From Chitinophaga filiformis (lineage in GTDB: Bacteria > Bacteroidota > Bacteroidia > Chitinophagales > Chitinophagaceae): a stretch of DNA of 64,000 bases. The position numbers and the translations under genes are program-made. Shown here piece after piece: positions 18,060 to 27,760 of the stretch. The stretch spans positions 4,257,001 to 4,321,000 of the forward strand of contig NZ_CP095855.1 in the NCBI RefSeq assembly GCF_023100805.1, in the 5' to 3' direction. Each line of letters starts with the position of its first letter. Position 1 is the first letter of the stretch. The notes beneath the pieces are model-generated. The model did not search any database, was not told where the DNA came from, and saw nothing but the letters and a program-made list of their open reading frames with translations.

Positions 18060-18920
18060 CTAATTCCCTGACAGATCCGCCAGGAACTGTGGGATGGTGT
18101 GTCCTGTGACTTTTTTAAACAGGCGGGAAAAGTATTCAGGATCATTAAAGCCCAGCTCGAAAGCCAGTTCTTTGATCGAAACATCCTTCATGTGATATAA
18201 GCGCCGCCCCGCTTCCAGGATCAGCCGCTTCGTAATGTATTCCTTGGGAGAAAGGCCGGCATGCTGTTTCACCAGCTTATAGAGTCCATTGGGATTAATG
18301 CCCAGTTTCTCCGCGATCAGTCCGACGCCGGGTTGCTCGGTCAGATGCTTTTCTACAAATGCTCTGAAATCACTATAACGGGAAAGCGTGTCCTTTGCAG
18401 GAATGGTTGCGGCGGGGAGGTAAGCCGCGTTGATTTCTGTAAGTAAACTGTTCAGGTGTGCCAGAATCAGTTCAGGGGCAGTGTCCCAATGCCTTAGCAG
18501 ATCGAGAAGTATAGCAAAGATTGCCTTTACCCGCAGCGCGGCAGAAGGACTAAAACCAACTTTCTGATCATTTAGCGAATGGACAAGGAATTCATATTGT
18601 CCGGGCAGCAGGGAGAGACAAATTTCGTCAAAACCCAGCTTGACAAATTTGCCGCCCTTGCTCATACCTTCCTGTTCGTGGATTTGCTGAGGCGTAACAA
18701 AGATCAATTCATTGTCGTTCACTTCGTATTTGTGCAGATCGATTTGATGACAGCTGCGGCCTTCGAGCATGAACATAAAGAAATAATAGGGCGAGCGATG
18801 CGGAGCAACGTAAGTGGCCGCTTCTTCAGCCGTCAGGTGGCCGAATTCCGGTGAGACGATCCGCACAGGCAGCTGGCGATTTTGCCGTAAATACTGAAGA
18901 AATGGCGTAATAGTCTGCAT
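18060..18920 (-). CDS. AraC family transcriptional regulator
   Basis: This 286-residue regulator has an N-terminal cupin-like sensing domain and a C-terminal double helix-turn-helix of AraC type (about 185-283), including KLGINPNGLYKLVKQHAG and ELAFELGFNDPEYFSRLFKK. It starts 7 bp after the stop of a second AraC gene on the same strand, so the two are co-transcribed. Its target is probably the adjacent epimerase gene; that is inferred from position only. Confidence 0.9.
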   Translation of the reverse strand: MQTITPFLQYLRQNRQLPVRIVSPEFGHLTAEEAATYVAPHRSPYYFFMFMLEGRSCHQIDLHKYEVNDNELIFVTPQQIHEQEGMSKGGKFVKLGFDEICLSLLPGQYEFLVHSLNDQKVGFSPSAALRVKAIFAILLDLLRHWDTAPELILAHLNSLLTEINAAYLPAATIPAKDTLSRYSDFRAFVEKHLTEQPGVGLIAEKLGINPNGLYKLVKQHAGLSPKEYITKRLILEAGRRLYHMKDVSIKELAFELGFNDPEYFSRLFKKVTGHTIPQFLADLSGN

Positions 18921-18927
18921 ATATTAA

Positions 18928-19836
18928 TTAGTTAAATGCCTGCCGGAATTCCAGCGGACTTTGCCTGGTTTTAAGCTTGAAAAGCTTATTGAACGACTGT
19001 GAATGTTCGAAGCCAAGTTGGTAGGCGATCTCGCTTACCGACAATTTTGTTGTGGACAGTTTTTCCTTTGCTTTATCGATCAGTTTCTCATGAATGATCT
19101 GTTGTGTTGTCTGGCCGACAAGTTGTTTAAGCATGCTGCTTAAATATTTGGAAGACAGGTGTAGCTGATGCGCAATGTATTGCACTGTTGGCGCTCCCGT
19201 CGAAAGTAAAGCTTCATTATTTATATAGTCATTCAGGATTTCTTCTACCTGGTGTAAGATCTGATGGTTGGTGATCTTACGGGTGACGAACTGCCGCTGG
19301 TAAAAACGTTCGGCATAATTCAGCAATGTTTCCAGGTGCGAGATAATGATATCCTGGCTAAACTTATCGATATTGGAATGATACTCATTTCGTATATTTC
19401 TTATAATATCATTGATGACCATTTCTTCCTTATCGGAGAGAAACAAGGCCTCATGGGTGGAATAGCCAAAGTATTCGTATTTCCTGATCTTCCTGGCAAG
19501 GGAGGTGTTCCAGAGAAAGTCCGGATGGATAAACAGCATCCAGCCTTCCAGATTTGGGGGGACGCCGTTTTCCTCGCCCCGCAGAATCTGTCCGGGAGAC
19601 ATAAAGGCCATTAACCCTTCATCGAAATCATACTTTTGCTGGCCGTATATGAGATTGTCACAACCTTTTTTCATAGATATGACGTACATGTCAAACACAA
19701 CGGCATCAATATCGTGATCATTTCTAAAGCCTTTCAGGTCAACAATGCTGATCAGCGGATGATGTGGCTTAGGCAAGCCCATCAGACGGTGAATTTCCGT
19801 GATAGATTTTATCCGGTATGGCGTAGCATTTTGCAT
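18928..19836 (-). CDS. AraC family transcriptional regulator
   Basis: This 302-residue AraC regulator has a ligand-binding N-terminal half and a C-terminal DNA-binding domain with HLSSKYLSSMLKQLVGQTTQ and ISEIAYQLGFEHSQSFNKLF-like segments. It is first in a leftward pair of AraC genes, with the second starting 7 bp downstream. Tandem, unlike AraC genes in one transcript are uncommon; the two proteins are clearly different in their sensing domains. Confidence 0.9.
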   Translation of the reverse strand: MQNATPYRIKSITEIHRLMGLPKPHHPLISIVDLKGFRNDHDIDAVVFDMYVISMKKGCDNLIYGQQKYDFDEGLMAFMSPGQILRGEENGVPPNLEGWMLFIHPDFLWNTSLARKIRKYEYFGYSTHEALFLSDKEEMVINDIIRNIRNEYHSNIDKFSQDIIISHLETLLNYAERFYQRQFVTRKITNHQILHQVEEILNDYINNEALLSTGAPTVQYIAHQLHLSSKYLSSMLKQLVGQTTQQIIHEKLIDKAKEKLSTTKLSVSEIAYQLGFEHSQSFNKLFKLKTRQSPLEFRQAFN

Positions 19837-20244
19837 AAGGCAAGTTAATTTAATTTTTGAACGAATGTCTCAGCCGCATCATTATTACGTTGCGATTTAG
19901 AGATGGGTAAGCTGTTTAGATCTTTCGAACTCCCTGTGTCCGGATTTTATGAGTTGGATGAGCATCATCCTGCTCAGGTGCTGTTCTTTTGTCCCTTTCT
20001 TTTGATGTTTTGATACAGCAAAAGTCAGCCGATTTCACTAAACGGGTATATCCAAAAGTCGCAGGATTGTAGTAAAAAGTAAGACGTAGCGGGGAGATTG
20101 AAGAAGTAGCAACAGCAAGAGGGCGTCTTATTTAAGGGAGACGCCCTCCTTGTTTTATCAGGACATGATGATTGTCGAACGTTTCATCTGCCTGTTGGCG
20201 TTCGTATGTACTTTCGGCAGAGGGGGGAGCGCTCAAATGCTTTC
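19837..20244. other. Intergenic stretch with one hairpin
   Basis: These 408 bp separate the AraC pair from the fucose locus. Apart from the hairpin at 20119-20148 I see no gene or repeat. Confidence 0.5.
20119..20148 (-). terminator. Hairpin after the fucose-locus operon
   Basis: A 10-bp GC-rich stem, GAGGGCGTCT and AGACGCCCTC, has a 10-nt loop. It lies about 100 bp past the stop of the last gene of the fucose operon. The T-rich tail is better on the plus strand (CTTGTTTTA), so its direction is unsure. Confidence 0.45.
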
Positions 20245-21033
20245 CTAGACTGTTTCAGTTGCCTGCAGCAAGGCCCTGTATCCCAGTTCTGCACCTCCGC
20301 TGACATGCATCACATGCCCCGTGATGAAACGTGCTTTATCAGAAGCCAGGAAAACACAGGCATCAGCTATCACATCTCCTTCGGGACAGTAACCCAAAGG
20401 ATGGATGGCATTCATATACTGCTCGATACCCTGTCCATTGTTCTGATGCTGGCCCCATTCCCGCAGCATAGGTGTCCATACGCCGGCAGGTGCTACTGCA
20501 TTCACACGGATCTGAAAGGGCGCATAATCCAAGGCCATGGACTTTGTTAAAGAATTTACAGCTCCCTTGCTGGCAGTATAGGCAGCATGGTTTTCCTGAC
20601 CGATCTCTCCCACAAGGCTGCTGGTATTGATGATACATCCTTTGCTCTGTTTCAGGGCTTCAATGCCATATCGTGTGGTCAGGTAAATGCTTTTAAGATT
20701 GACGTTCATCACATCGTCCCATTCGGCCTCTGTGGTTTCATGGAGAGGGCTTGAAGGATGTGCAATGCCCGCATTATTGTGGATGACGTCTATTCTGCCA
20801 TATTTTTCCAATGTTTGCTGAACAGCGCGTTCAACATCTGCTGGTACCGCAACATCGGCCAGGATGGCGGAGTGTGATGATCCCAATGCGGCAATGGCGG
20901 TGGCCAGCGAGACGGGATCATTCGACAGGATCACTACTATAGCCCCGGCTTCTGCATATTTTAAGGCACATTCAAATCCAATACCCCTGGATCCTCCAGT
21001 CAGCAATATTATTTTACCGGTCAAAAGTTGCAT
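20245..21033 (-). CDS. SDR family oxidoreductase, probable L-fucose or keto-deoxy-fuconate dehydrogenase
   Basis: This 262-residue classical SDR has TGGSRGIG (12-19), NNAG (86-89) and the active-site YTASK with Tyr152 and Lys156. It is the last gene of the fucose operon. In the non-phosphorylating L-fucose route, SDRs catalyse both fucose to fuconolactone and 2-keto-3-deoxy-fuconate to the diketo acid, so either step is possible. The role is inferred from the neighbouring fuconate dehydratase and GH95 fucosidase; sequence alone shows only an NAD(P)-dependent dehydrogenase. Confidence 0.82.
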   Translation of the reverse strand: MQLLTGKIILLTGGSRGIGFECALKYAEAGAIVVILSNDPVSLATAIAALGSSHSAILADVAVPADVERAVQQTLEKYGRIDVIHNNAGIAHPSSPLHETTEAEWDDVMNVNLKSIYLTTRYGIEALKQSKGCIINTSSLVGEIGQENHAAYTASKGAVNSLTKSMALDYAPFQIRVNAVAPAGVWTPMLREWGQHQNNGQGIEQYMNAIHPLGYCPEGDVIADACVFLASDKARFITGHVMHVSGGAELGYRALLQATETV

Positions 21034-21039
21034 GCTTAG

Positions 21040-21240
21040 TTATTTTGTTCTTGAGTGATGTGTTTTTGAAATGATGTACAGCAGGATCATTATCAGCAAC
21101 GCTGCTGAAAGGATTTCCTGCCATTAAATGATCCTTATCGCGATCATATATTGTGAAACCATTATCAGCAATCCTGTTGCTATAAGGGTTTCTGTCTCTG
21201 AACGATTTCTATGGAATCATATACCTTATGGTCATTAGCG
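21040..21240 (-). pseudogene. Relic copies of the symporter 3' end
   Basis: On the minus strand, 21040-21108 translates to a segment beginning SAALLIMILLYIISK that closely matches the last residues of the neighbouring symporter (SALLLLVMIVLYVIFK). A second, weaker match lies at 21124-21177 (TGLLIMVSQYMIAI) and perhaps a third near 21200-21230. Each runs to its own stop. They look like decayed partial duplications of the symporter's 3' end rather than genes. Confidence 0.45.
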
Positions 21241-21278
21241 CTGTAGTAATGTTAGCAGGTCTTTTTCCTGAAAGTTGA

Positions 21279-22925
21279 CTATTTGAAAATGACATATAGT
21301 ACGATCATCACCAACAGTAACAATGCTGATAAGACCTTATAATTCCCCAATCCATTCCAGCCCTTATCCTGCAATGGTTCCAGCGGCGATTTCCAGTACA
21401 GCGCCCCGCTTATTGTGGTATGCTGCATAGGATACAACAGGGAGAAGGAAACCTGGATAATGCAACAGGCCACAAAAAGATAAAAGGCCATCATCAGGAA
21501 AGGGATCTCTTTCAGGAAAGTATACGGGTATATCTTGTTGATGGCGTACACCAGTGCGCCCAGGGTCGAGCCGGCCAGTAGTGTGATCTGTGCTGCCCTG
21601 GCGGATGCTTTCTTCCAGAAAATACCCAGCAGGAACACACAGGTAATGGGCGGTGCAATATGTGAGATGATATCATTCACACCATTGAAAAGGCTGCTGT
21701 AGTTGTTCAGTAAGGGCAGGAGCAGGATAGACAACACAAGGGCGATGCCTGCAGATACGCGTCCCATACGCACCAGTTCCTGCTCACTGGCTGAAGGCTT
21801 GAAGCGCTTGTACAGGTCAAAGCTTACCAGTGTTGAAATGGAGTTCAATGCACCCGATACCTGGCTCATTAATCCGGATAGTAAGGCTGCTACTATGATG
21901 CCTGCCAGGCCGGTCGGCACCAGCTGGGTGATCATCAGTGTGTAGATACCTTTGCTATTTACAGCCGCATTGCCGGAAGCATCGACATATTGAATGGCGC
22001 TGATATCCAGTAATCCCTTTTGCGCCAGGGTGCCTGCCAGTAATCCCGGCAATATAAAGATGAACACCGGCAGTATTTTGATAAAACCGCAGAACAATGT
22101 CCCTGTTCTGGCGTGGTTCTCGTCTTTTGCACCCAGTATCCGCTGTACGATGGTCTGATCGGCGCACCAATACCAGATGCCCAGTACCGGATAACCCAGG
22201 AATACCGCATACCAGGGCAGCTGACTGCCATCGCCGGAAGGACGCAACATCTTCAGTTTATGTAATTCCTGGTGCTCCTGCAAAGTTGCCGTCATCGCAT
22301 TCCATCCGCCCATTTTATGGAGGCAGATCACCGTGATGATCACGGCGCCGCTTACGAGCACTACTGTCTGGATACTCTCGGTCACTACCACTGCACGCAG
22401 TCCGCCGATAATAGTATACACAGCCGTAATTGCCGCAATAACAGTAACGCTGGTATACATGTCAATACCTAACAGTGTTTCCAGCACAATGCCACCTGTA
22501 AGCAAGGAAAATGCAATGTGAACGGTAATGGCAGAGATGATCGAGATGAATGTCAGCCAGTCCCTGCATGCCCGGTTGTAGCGCCTCTCCAGGAAATCGG
22601 GTAAGGTGCTGACGCCGCTACGGATATAGAAAGGCGCAAAGAATAAGGCCAGCAGGATGAGTGTAAAGGCGGCCATCCATTCAAAATTGCCACTGAGCAG
22701 TCCTTCGTCAAATCCGCTTTGCGCCAGGCTAACCAGGTGCAGGCAGGAGATATTGGTGGCAAATAAGGCCATGCCGATCATCGGCCAGCGTAAGGATTTG
22801 CCGGCCAGGAAATAATCATTGGAGGCGCTGCCCGCTTTCATCTTTTTCAGACCTGCCCAGAGCCCTATACTTACAATGATCAGTATGTACACGATGCTGA
22901 TGATGATGTCCGGCGTTTTTATCAT
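21279..22925 (-). CDS. Sodium:solute symporter (SSS family), probable fucose uptake
   Basis: This 548-residue inner-membrane protein has about 13-14 hydrophobic helices and SSS-family features: NDYFLAGKSLRWPMIGMALFA near the N terminus, SGVSTLPDFLERRYNR and a W-Y-W-C-A-D-Q-T-I-V-Q-R segment typical of SglT-like transporters. It would bring a sugar in with sodium ions. It sits 11 bp after the fuconate dehydratase gene in the fucose operon, so L-fucose is the most likely cargo. The C terminus appears to be partly duplicated downstream (21040-21240). Confidence 0.88.
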   Translation of the reverse strand: MIKTPDIIISIVYILIIVSIGLWAGLKKMKAGSASNDYFLAGKSLRWPMIGMALFATNISCLHLVSLAQSGFDEGLLSGNFEWMAAFTLILLALFFAPFYIRSGVSTLPDFLERRYNRACRDWLTFISIISAITVHIAFSLLTGGIVLETLLGIDMYTSVTVIAAITAVYTIIGGLRAVVVTESIQTVVLVSGAVIITVICLHKMGGWNAMTATLQEHQELHKLKMLRPSGDGSQLPWYAVFLGYPVLGIWYWCADQTIVQRILGAKDENHARTGTLFCGFIKILPVFIFILPGLLAGTLAQKGLLDISAIQYVDASGNAAVNSKGIYTLMITQLVPTGLAGIIVAALLSGLMSQVSGALNSISTLVSFDLYKRFKPSASEQELVRMGRVSAGIALVLSILLLPLLNNYSSLFNGVNDIISHIAPPITCVFLLGIFWKKASARAAQITLLAGSTLGALVYAINKIYPYTFLKEIPFLMMAFYLFVACCIIQVSFSLLYPMQHTTISGALYWKSPLEPLQDKGWNGLGNYKVLSALLLLVMIVLYVIFK

Positions 22926-22936
22926 AGGAACTTTTA

Positions 22937-24160
22937 TTAGATGATAAGATCACAGCTGCTGCCTGCCTCCTGGGGTGTTTGATAAACGCCTTCCCGGATC
23001 CTGACGGGATGCCTGAAATGTTGCTGCAGATGTGGTATATGCTCGAGGAACAGCGCTTCATGTCCTAAGGCAATATGATTGAAGAGCACAAGATGCTGAT
23101 GGAGCTGTCCCATATCGCCCACATGCGGCACTACGGGAACACCGAATTTGCGGCACAGGAGACTGATGGTGATAAATTCACTCACTCCGCCCACGCGAAC
23201 CGCGTCTACCTGGATAAAACCTGCGCATTTCGTCTGCAGGTAGTTTTTGAAGATGATACGGTTCGGCACATGCTCTCCCAGTGCCAGTTTCAGGGGGGCA
23301 ATTGCGGTGGCGAGTTTTTGGTGGGCCAGTACATCGTCAGGATGGGTAGGCTCTTCTATCCAGTATGGGTTCATCTGCTGCAGTTTACTGCAGATCTGTA
23401 ATGCCTGTGGTAATGTCCACTGCTGATTGGCATCCAGCATGATCCTGGCTGCGTCTCCCGCCGCCTCCCTGACAAGGTTCGCCCGGCGGATGTCCCGCTC
23501 AGGATCGGCAGATCCTACTTTCAGTTTCATGGCGGTAAAACCTTCCGCCATGGCTTTTTTTACATTCTCTTTTACTTTATCGTCTGAGTAATTGAACCAG
23601 CCGATAGAGGTATCGTAACCCGGATAGCCCTTTGCCGTGATCTGCTGGCGGAGCTCTTTGTCTGCGCTGCCGGCTTTGATCAATGCCAGTGCCTCTTCTC
23701 TTGTTAGCTCGTCTTCCAGGTAGGAGAGATCGAGGGTGTTCAGCAAGGCTTCGGGCGACAGATCGATCAGCAGTTTCCAGAGGGGCACGCCTCTTTTCCT
23801 GGCCCAGAGGTCGTAACAGGCATTTGTCACAGATGCCAGTCCCAGGTGTACCACACCTTTGTGTGGTCCCAGCCAGCGGAATTGCTGTTCGTTGGAGAAC
23901 TGATAAAAGAGGGCCCCGAAGCTGGCCATCACTTCTTCTATGTCTTTCCCTTTCAGCTGCGCGGCGTAGAAATCAGCCGCTTTGCAAACCAGGTCATTGC
24001 CTTCTCCAAGCGTAAAGGCCAGGCCTGTACCTGTAAGGCCGCTGTCGTCGTGTAACTGTGTGACGGCATAGGAATAGACCGGGTCGCGGTGTATGGCATC
24101 ACTGCCGGCTCCCTGTCCTAAAGGATAGCGGACGTCTTTCGTAGATGTATGTTGTATCAT
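22937..24160 (-). CDS. L-fuconate dehydratase (enolase superfamily)
   Basis: This 407-residue cytoplasmic enzyme would remove water from L-fuconate to give 2-keto-3-deoxy-L-fuconate. It begins with the fuconate-dehydratase signature RYPLGQGAGSDAIHRDP, and has the KLK motif (Lys212, Lys214), metal ligands Asp243, Glu269 or 270 and Glu296, and His346 in PHVGDMGQ. Members of this subgroup (FucD, human ENOSF1) are slightly longer, about 430-440 residues. It starts 5 bp after the GH95 stop and is followed 11 bp on by the symporter. Confidence 0.88.
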   Translation of the reverse strand: MIQHTSTKDVRYPLGQGAGSDAIHRDPVYSYAVTQLHDDSGLTGTGLAFTLGEGNDLVCKAADFYAAQLKGKDIEEVMASFGALFYQFSNEQQFRWLGPHKGVVHLGLASVTNACYDLWARKRGVPLWKLLIDLSPEALLNTLDLSYLEDELTREEALALIKAGSADKELRQQITAKGYPGYDTSIGWFNYSDDKVKENVKKAMAEGFTAMKLKVGSADPERDIRRANLVREAAGDAARIMLDANQQWTLPQALQICSKLQQMNPYWIEEPTHPDDVLAHQKLATAIAPLKLALGEHVPNRIIFKNYLQTKCAGFIQVDAVRVGGVSEFITISLLCRKFGVPVVPHVGDMGQLHQHLVLFNHIALGHEALFLEHIPHLQQHFRHPVRIREGVYQTPQEAGSSCDLII

Positions 24161-24165
24161 GCAGA

Positions 24166-26496
24166 TCAGATTTTAGTGGCAGTGACCTCTTTCATCACGC
24201 CGTTGATTTTTACTTTGACTTTACGCGGAGTTGGAGAAGTGATCCTGTAGCTGGTCACTTTACCATCTTTCCATGCAAAGTCCACCGTGAAGTTTCCCCG
24301 TGCTTTTAAGCCCTTTACAGCCCCTTCCGCCTTCCATTGATCAGGTACAGCCGGCAGCAGGTTAATAAAGCCTGCATGGCTCTGTAACAGCATTTCTGCA
24401 ATGCCTGCGGTTGCCCCGAAATTGCCATCTATCTGGAAAGGAGGTCCGGCCGATAACATATTCTGGTATACTCCTCCGCCTGCACCATAGTTGATGTCTG
24501 TTCTGACAGTAGGTTTCAGCAGTTCTCTGAACAGTTTGAAAGAGCGGTTGCCGTCCTGCAATCTTGCCCAGAATAAGAGTTTATAAGCGATGGTCCAGCT
24601 GGGGCCATCGTCGCCTCTTACTTCCAGTGTTTTCTTTGCAGCTGCCGCGAGATCAGGCGTATGCTCCGCAGTGATCAGCGATGCTGGGTACAGTCCCCAC
24701 AAGTGGGAGATATGCCGGTGCTGCGGCTCGGTCTCTTTGTAATCTTCCAGCCATTCCATGATCCTGCCGTCTTTGGCGATCACACCGGGAGGAGGCAACA
24801 GGGCTATCTTTTGCTGCAGCTCTTTTCTGAATGCACTGTCCTTTCCTAATGTAAGCGATGCTGTAATGACGTTATTGAACAGGTCGCGGACGATCTGGTT
24901 ATCAATGGTGGCGCCGATACAGATACTGGCATGTTTCCCATTGGGCAGATAGAATGCGTTTTCCGGAGAAGATGAGGGCGACATTACCAGCCAGCCTGTC
25001 TTTTCGTCTTTGATCACCAGGCTGTTGTAGAACATGGCAGATTCCTTTATTACTGGATAAATATCAGCCAGATACTGCTTGTCGTTAGTGAACGCATAGT
25101 GCTCCCACAGGTTATTGCATAACCATCCGGAGCCGGATTTCGTGGCGCCCCAGGAAGCGCTTTCACCTGGTTCTGTAAAGCCCCATACATTGGTGATGAC
25201 ATGTGCGACCCAGCCGGGTGCATTATAATAAGCCCTTGCGCTTCTTCTGCCGGGTTCCACTAATCCTTTTACCAGCGCTGCCAGGGGCAGGTTAAGTTCA
25301 GAGAGATTGGACACCTCTGCCGGCCAGTGGTTCATCTGTACATTGACGTCGAGGTGATAGTCGCCATTCCAGGGTGTCTGTACCTGGTTTGCCCAGAGGC
25401 CCTGTAAGTTCGGTGGCAGCAATCCGGGTCTGGTACTGGATATCAGCAGGTAACGGCCGAACTGGTAAAAGAGTACCGGCAGTTCATTGTCGGCCGCCGC
25501 ATTGTTGTAGAAAGCTGCCAGGCGCTGATCTGTTGTTAATGTGCGGGCGCTGCTTTTTCCCAGGCTGAGCTGCACCCGGTTAAACAATTTGCTGTAGTTG
25601 CTGATATGCTGTTTCCGCTGGATGGCATAACTTTTTTTCATAGCAGCAGCCAGGGTCTGACTGATCTTCTTTCTGAAGTCAGGATTGCGGAAATCCGTTC
25701 CGGCGGCTACATACAAGATAATCTCCGAAGCATTCCTGATCACCAGGGTATTGCCTTCCGTACTAATGGCGCCATCTTTGGAACTGGCCTTGACAGTGGC
25801 CTGGTATTGCATGCCTTTGCCATCGGTGCCGTTATCCAGCTGGCCATATAGTTCCAGCGCATTGCCGATAGTTCGCGAGGATGATCTTTCCGGGCGGCTC
25901 ATCGTTACACGGCAATTAAGTTTCCCAGGCTGATCGGCCGTTAAATGGATCATTCCCAGGTCATCTCCATAGCTGGTAAAGTATTCGCGACGATAAGTAA
26001 CGCCATCTGCCTTGTAACTGCAGATGGCCATGGCCTGTTCCAGCGAAAGCGTTCTCTCATACTGTTCAGGTGTACTGTTGCCCGCACCTTCAAACTGTAT
26101 CTGCAATTCTCCCAATACCTGGTAACAGCCAAAAGGTACACTGCCAGAGCCCTTGCCGGTACAGATGAAGTCTTTGTCCATCAGGGCCTGTGCTTCATCA
26201 TTCCGGCCCTCTTTCAGCAACTGCCTGATGCGGGGCAGTTGCTTATAAGCTTCATAATTGTTGGCATCCTGCGGCGCGCCCGACCAGAGCGTGATATCGT
26301 TCAGCACGATCTTCTCTGCGGCAATGCCGCCATCGGGCATCATACCTAAACGGCCATTACCCAGCGGCAGGGTTTCCTCCCATACCTTTGCCGGTTTGTC
26401 ATACTTTAATTCCAATACGTGGCTTTGCGCCGTGCTGTAGGCTGCCGGTAAAGCCGCGACGATAATTGTGATAATACTTCTGCTCAAAAACATCAT
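24166..26496 (-). CDS. GH95 family alpha-L-fucosidase
   Basis: This 776-residue secreted enzyme has a signal peptide (about 1-23), an N-terminal beta domain, an (alpha/alpha)6 barrel and a C-terminal beta domain. It would release alpha-1,2-linked L-fucose (some members act on L-galactose) by inversion. LPLGNGRLGMM near 43-53, DYHLDVNVQMNHWPAEVSNL with Asn385 and Asn389, the probable general acid Glu512 in SPSSSPENAF, and Asp690 in QIDGNFGATAG match the GH95 active site. It sits between surface lipoprotein genes and the fuconate dehydratase, which makes fucose release its likely job. Confidence 0.9.
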   Translation of the reverse strand: MMFLSRSIITIIVAALPAAYSTAQSHVLELKYDKPAKVWEETLPLGNGRLGMMPDGGIAAEKIVLNDITLWSGAPQDANNYEAYKQLPRIRQLLKEGRNDEAQALMDKDFICTGKGSGSVPFGCYQVLGELQIQFEGAGNSTPEQYERTLSLEQAMAICSYKADGVTYRREYFTSYGDDLGMIHLTADQPGKLNCRVTMSRPERSSSRTIGNALELYGQLDNGTDGKGMQYQATVKASSKDGAISTEGNTLVIRNASEIILYVAAGTDFRNPDFRKKISQTLAAAMKKSYAIQRKQHISNYSKLFNRVQLSLGKSSARTLTTDQRLAAFYNNAAADNELPVLFYQFGRYLLISSTRPGLLPPNLQGLWANQVQTPWNGDYHLDVNVQMNHWPAEVSNLSELNLPLAALVKGLVEPGRRSARAYYNAPGWVAHVITNVWGFTEPGESASWGATKSGSGWLCNNLWEHYAFTNDKQYLADIYPVIKESAMFYNSLVIKDEKTGWLVMSPSSSPENAFYLPNGKHASICIGATIDNQIVRDLFNNVITASLTLGKDSAFRKELQQKIALLPPPGVIAKDGRIMEWLEDYKETEPQHRHISHLWGLYPASLITAEHTPDLAAAAKKTLEVRGDDGPSWTIAYKLLFWARLQDGNRSFKLFRELLKPTVRTDINYGAGGGVYQNMLSAGPPFQIDGNFGATAGIAEMLLQSHAGFINLLPAVPDQWKAEGAVKGLKARGNFTVDFAWKDGKVTSYRITSPTPRKVKVKINGVMKEVTATKI

Positions 26497-26517
26497 TAGA
26501 CCTGTAACTTGTGATAA

Positions 26518-27738
26518 CTATTCTTTGTTCCAGAACGTGAGTTCGGACATATTTACATAATTGTTCTCTCCATTGGCATTGTGCAACACCCTGATCCGGA
26601 TATAACGTACCGGCGGCGGATTGCTGATCAGCGATGTTTTATAGGGCGCATTGCCGTTGTCGGTCCTGATCACTTCCTTCAGCAATGTCCAACCTTTTGC
26701 CTGCATAGCCGCTTTCCAGCCGCCGTCACGGGAATCCAGCTCCGGAACCGCATTTGTGATATCTGCAATACCCCATACTTCAAACTGGTCGGGGTTGTTA
26801 CAACAATCCCTGCCCGTTTCTTCTATCTGGCCAAGGTTATTGTATACTTTGCCCATATCAAAGCTGAGCACTCTGGGCATTCCACTGTTGCCGTCACTAT
26901 GGAAGATGTTCGGATATCCCTGCGGACCAACAGATCCGTCCCACAGCTTACTCACCCGTGTATCAGACTGATAGATACCCATATCGCCATAAAGGTTTAA
27001 TTCAGTGAAGAGGCTTTTGTCGCACACTACCTGTCTGAAGATAGTCGGAAATGTATCATTCTGCAAGGTGTAGAAAGTATCCAAAGCATCCCTTACGGGG
27101 ATATAGGACGACTTGTACAACACCGGAGTGCCGAACTTATAGTCTGTCAGTGTGAGCGAGTCTTCATCCGGTGCCAGTGAGCGCTGTACCTGTTCTCCGC
27201 TCTTTTTTGTGTATTGCAGCGCAGTGTTAATATTGATCGTATCGGGTGTAGAGAAGCGGATGATGACGGAACTGTCTTCCAGGATGGTATAAGGATTTTC
27301 CGGGTTACTCAGCCTGTTGTTGAGCGTTGCGGTGTACACATTACCATATACTCTTGCATTACTGATCTCTGTGGCCACAGATCTGTTGCCTTTGGCATCA
27401 TAGGAGTATATCACAAAGGAGTACACATATTCCGACAGGCCGGATATTGTACACCTGACAGTATCGCCGGTATTGTGCGTGGTGGAATTGACAGTAAGGG
27501 AGTCTGCCTTGTTGTTCCAGTACACGGTATACTTCACAACACTGGGGTCAGGGCTGGGCTGCCAGATCAGTTGCAGGCGATTCTTGCCTGGCAATACTTT
27601 AGCATTGGCTATAGTGCCCGGATACACCAGTTCTTCTCCACCGAGGAAGTCGCGGTAATCAGTAGGCTTTTTACTACAGGCCAGCAATACGAGCAAGCAG
27701 GCCAGCACATATATTCTGTTTGTATGATAGCGTTTCAT
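26518..27738 (-). CDS. DUF4998-containing surface lipoprotein
   Basis: This 406-residue protein has a lipoprotein signal ending LVLLACSKK (Cys about 21), a fibronectin-like first domain of DUF4998 type (GKNRLQLIWQPSPDPSVVKYTV) and a C-terminal F5/8-type C-like carbohydrate-binding domain (conserved KLWDGS, NVSELTFWN-like end). Such proteins sit on the outer surface beside SusC/SusD and bind glycan. It lies between GH95 and another surface lipoprotein of the same C-terminal fold, so it probably recognises the same fucosylated substrate. Confidence 0.78.
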   Translation of the reverse strand: MKRYHTNRIYVLACLLVLLACSKKPTDYRDFLGGEELVYPGTIANAKVLPGKNRLQLIWQPSPDPSVVKYTVYWNNKADSLTVNSTTHNTGDTVRCTISGLSEYVYSFVIYSYDAKGNRSVATEISNARVYGNVYTATLNNRLSNPENPYTILEDSSVIIRFSTPDTININTALQYTKKSGEQVQRSLAPDEDSLTLTDYKFGTPVLYKSSYIPVRDALDTFYTLQNDTFPTIFRQVVCDKSLFTELNLYGDMGIYQSDTRVSKLWDGSVGPQGYPNIFHSDGNSGMPRVLSFDMGKVYNNLGQIEETGRDCCNNPDQFEVWGIADITNAVPELDSRDGGWKAAMQAKGWTLLKEVIRTDNGNAPYKTSLISNPPPVRYIRIRVLHNANGENNYVNMSELTFWNKE

Positions 27739-27760
27739 TTTTCTGCCGTTTAAGGTGTTA

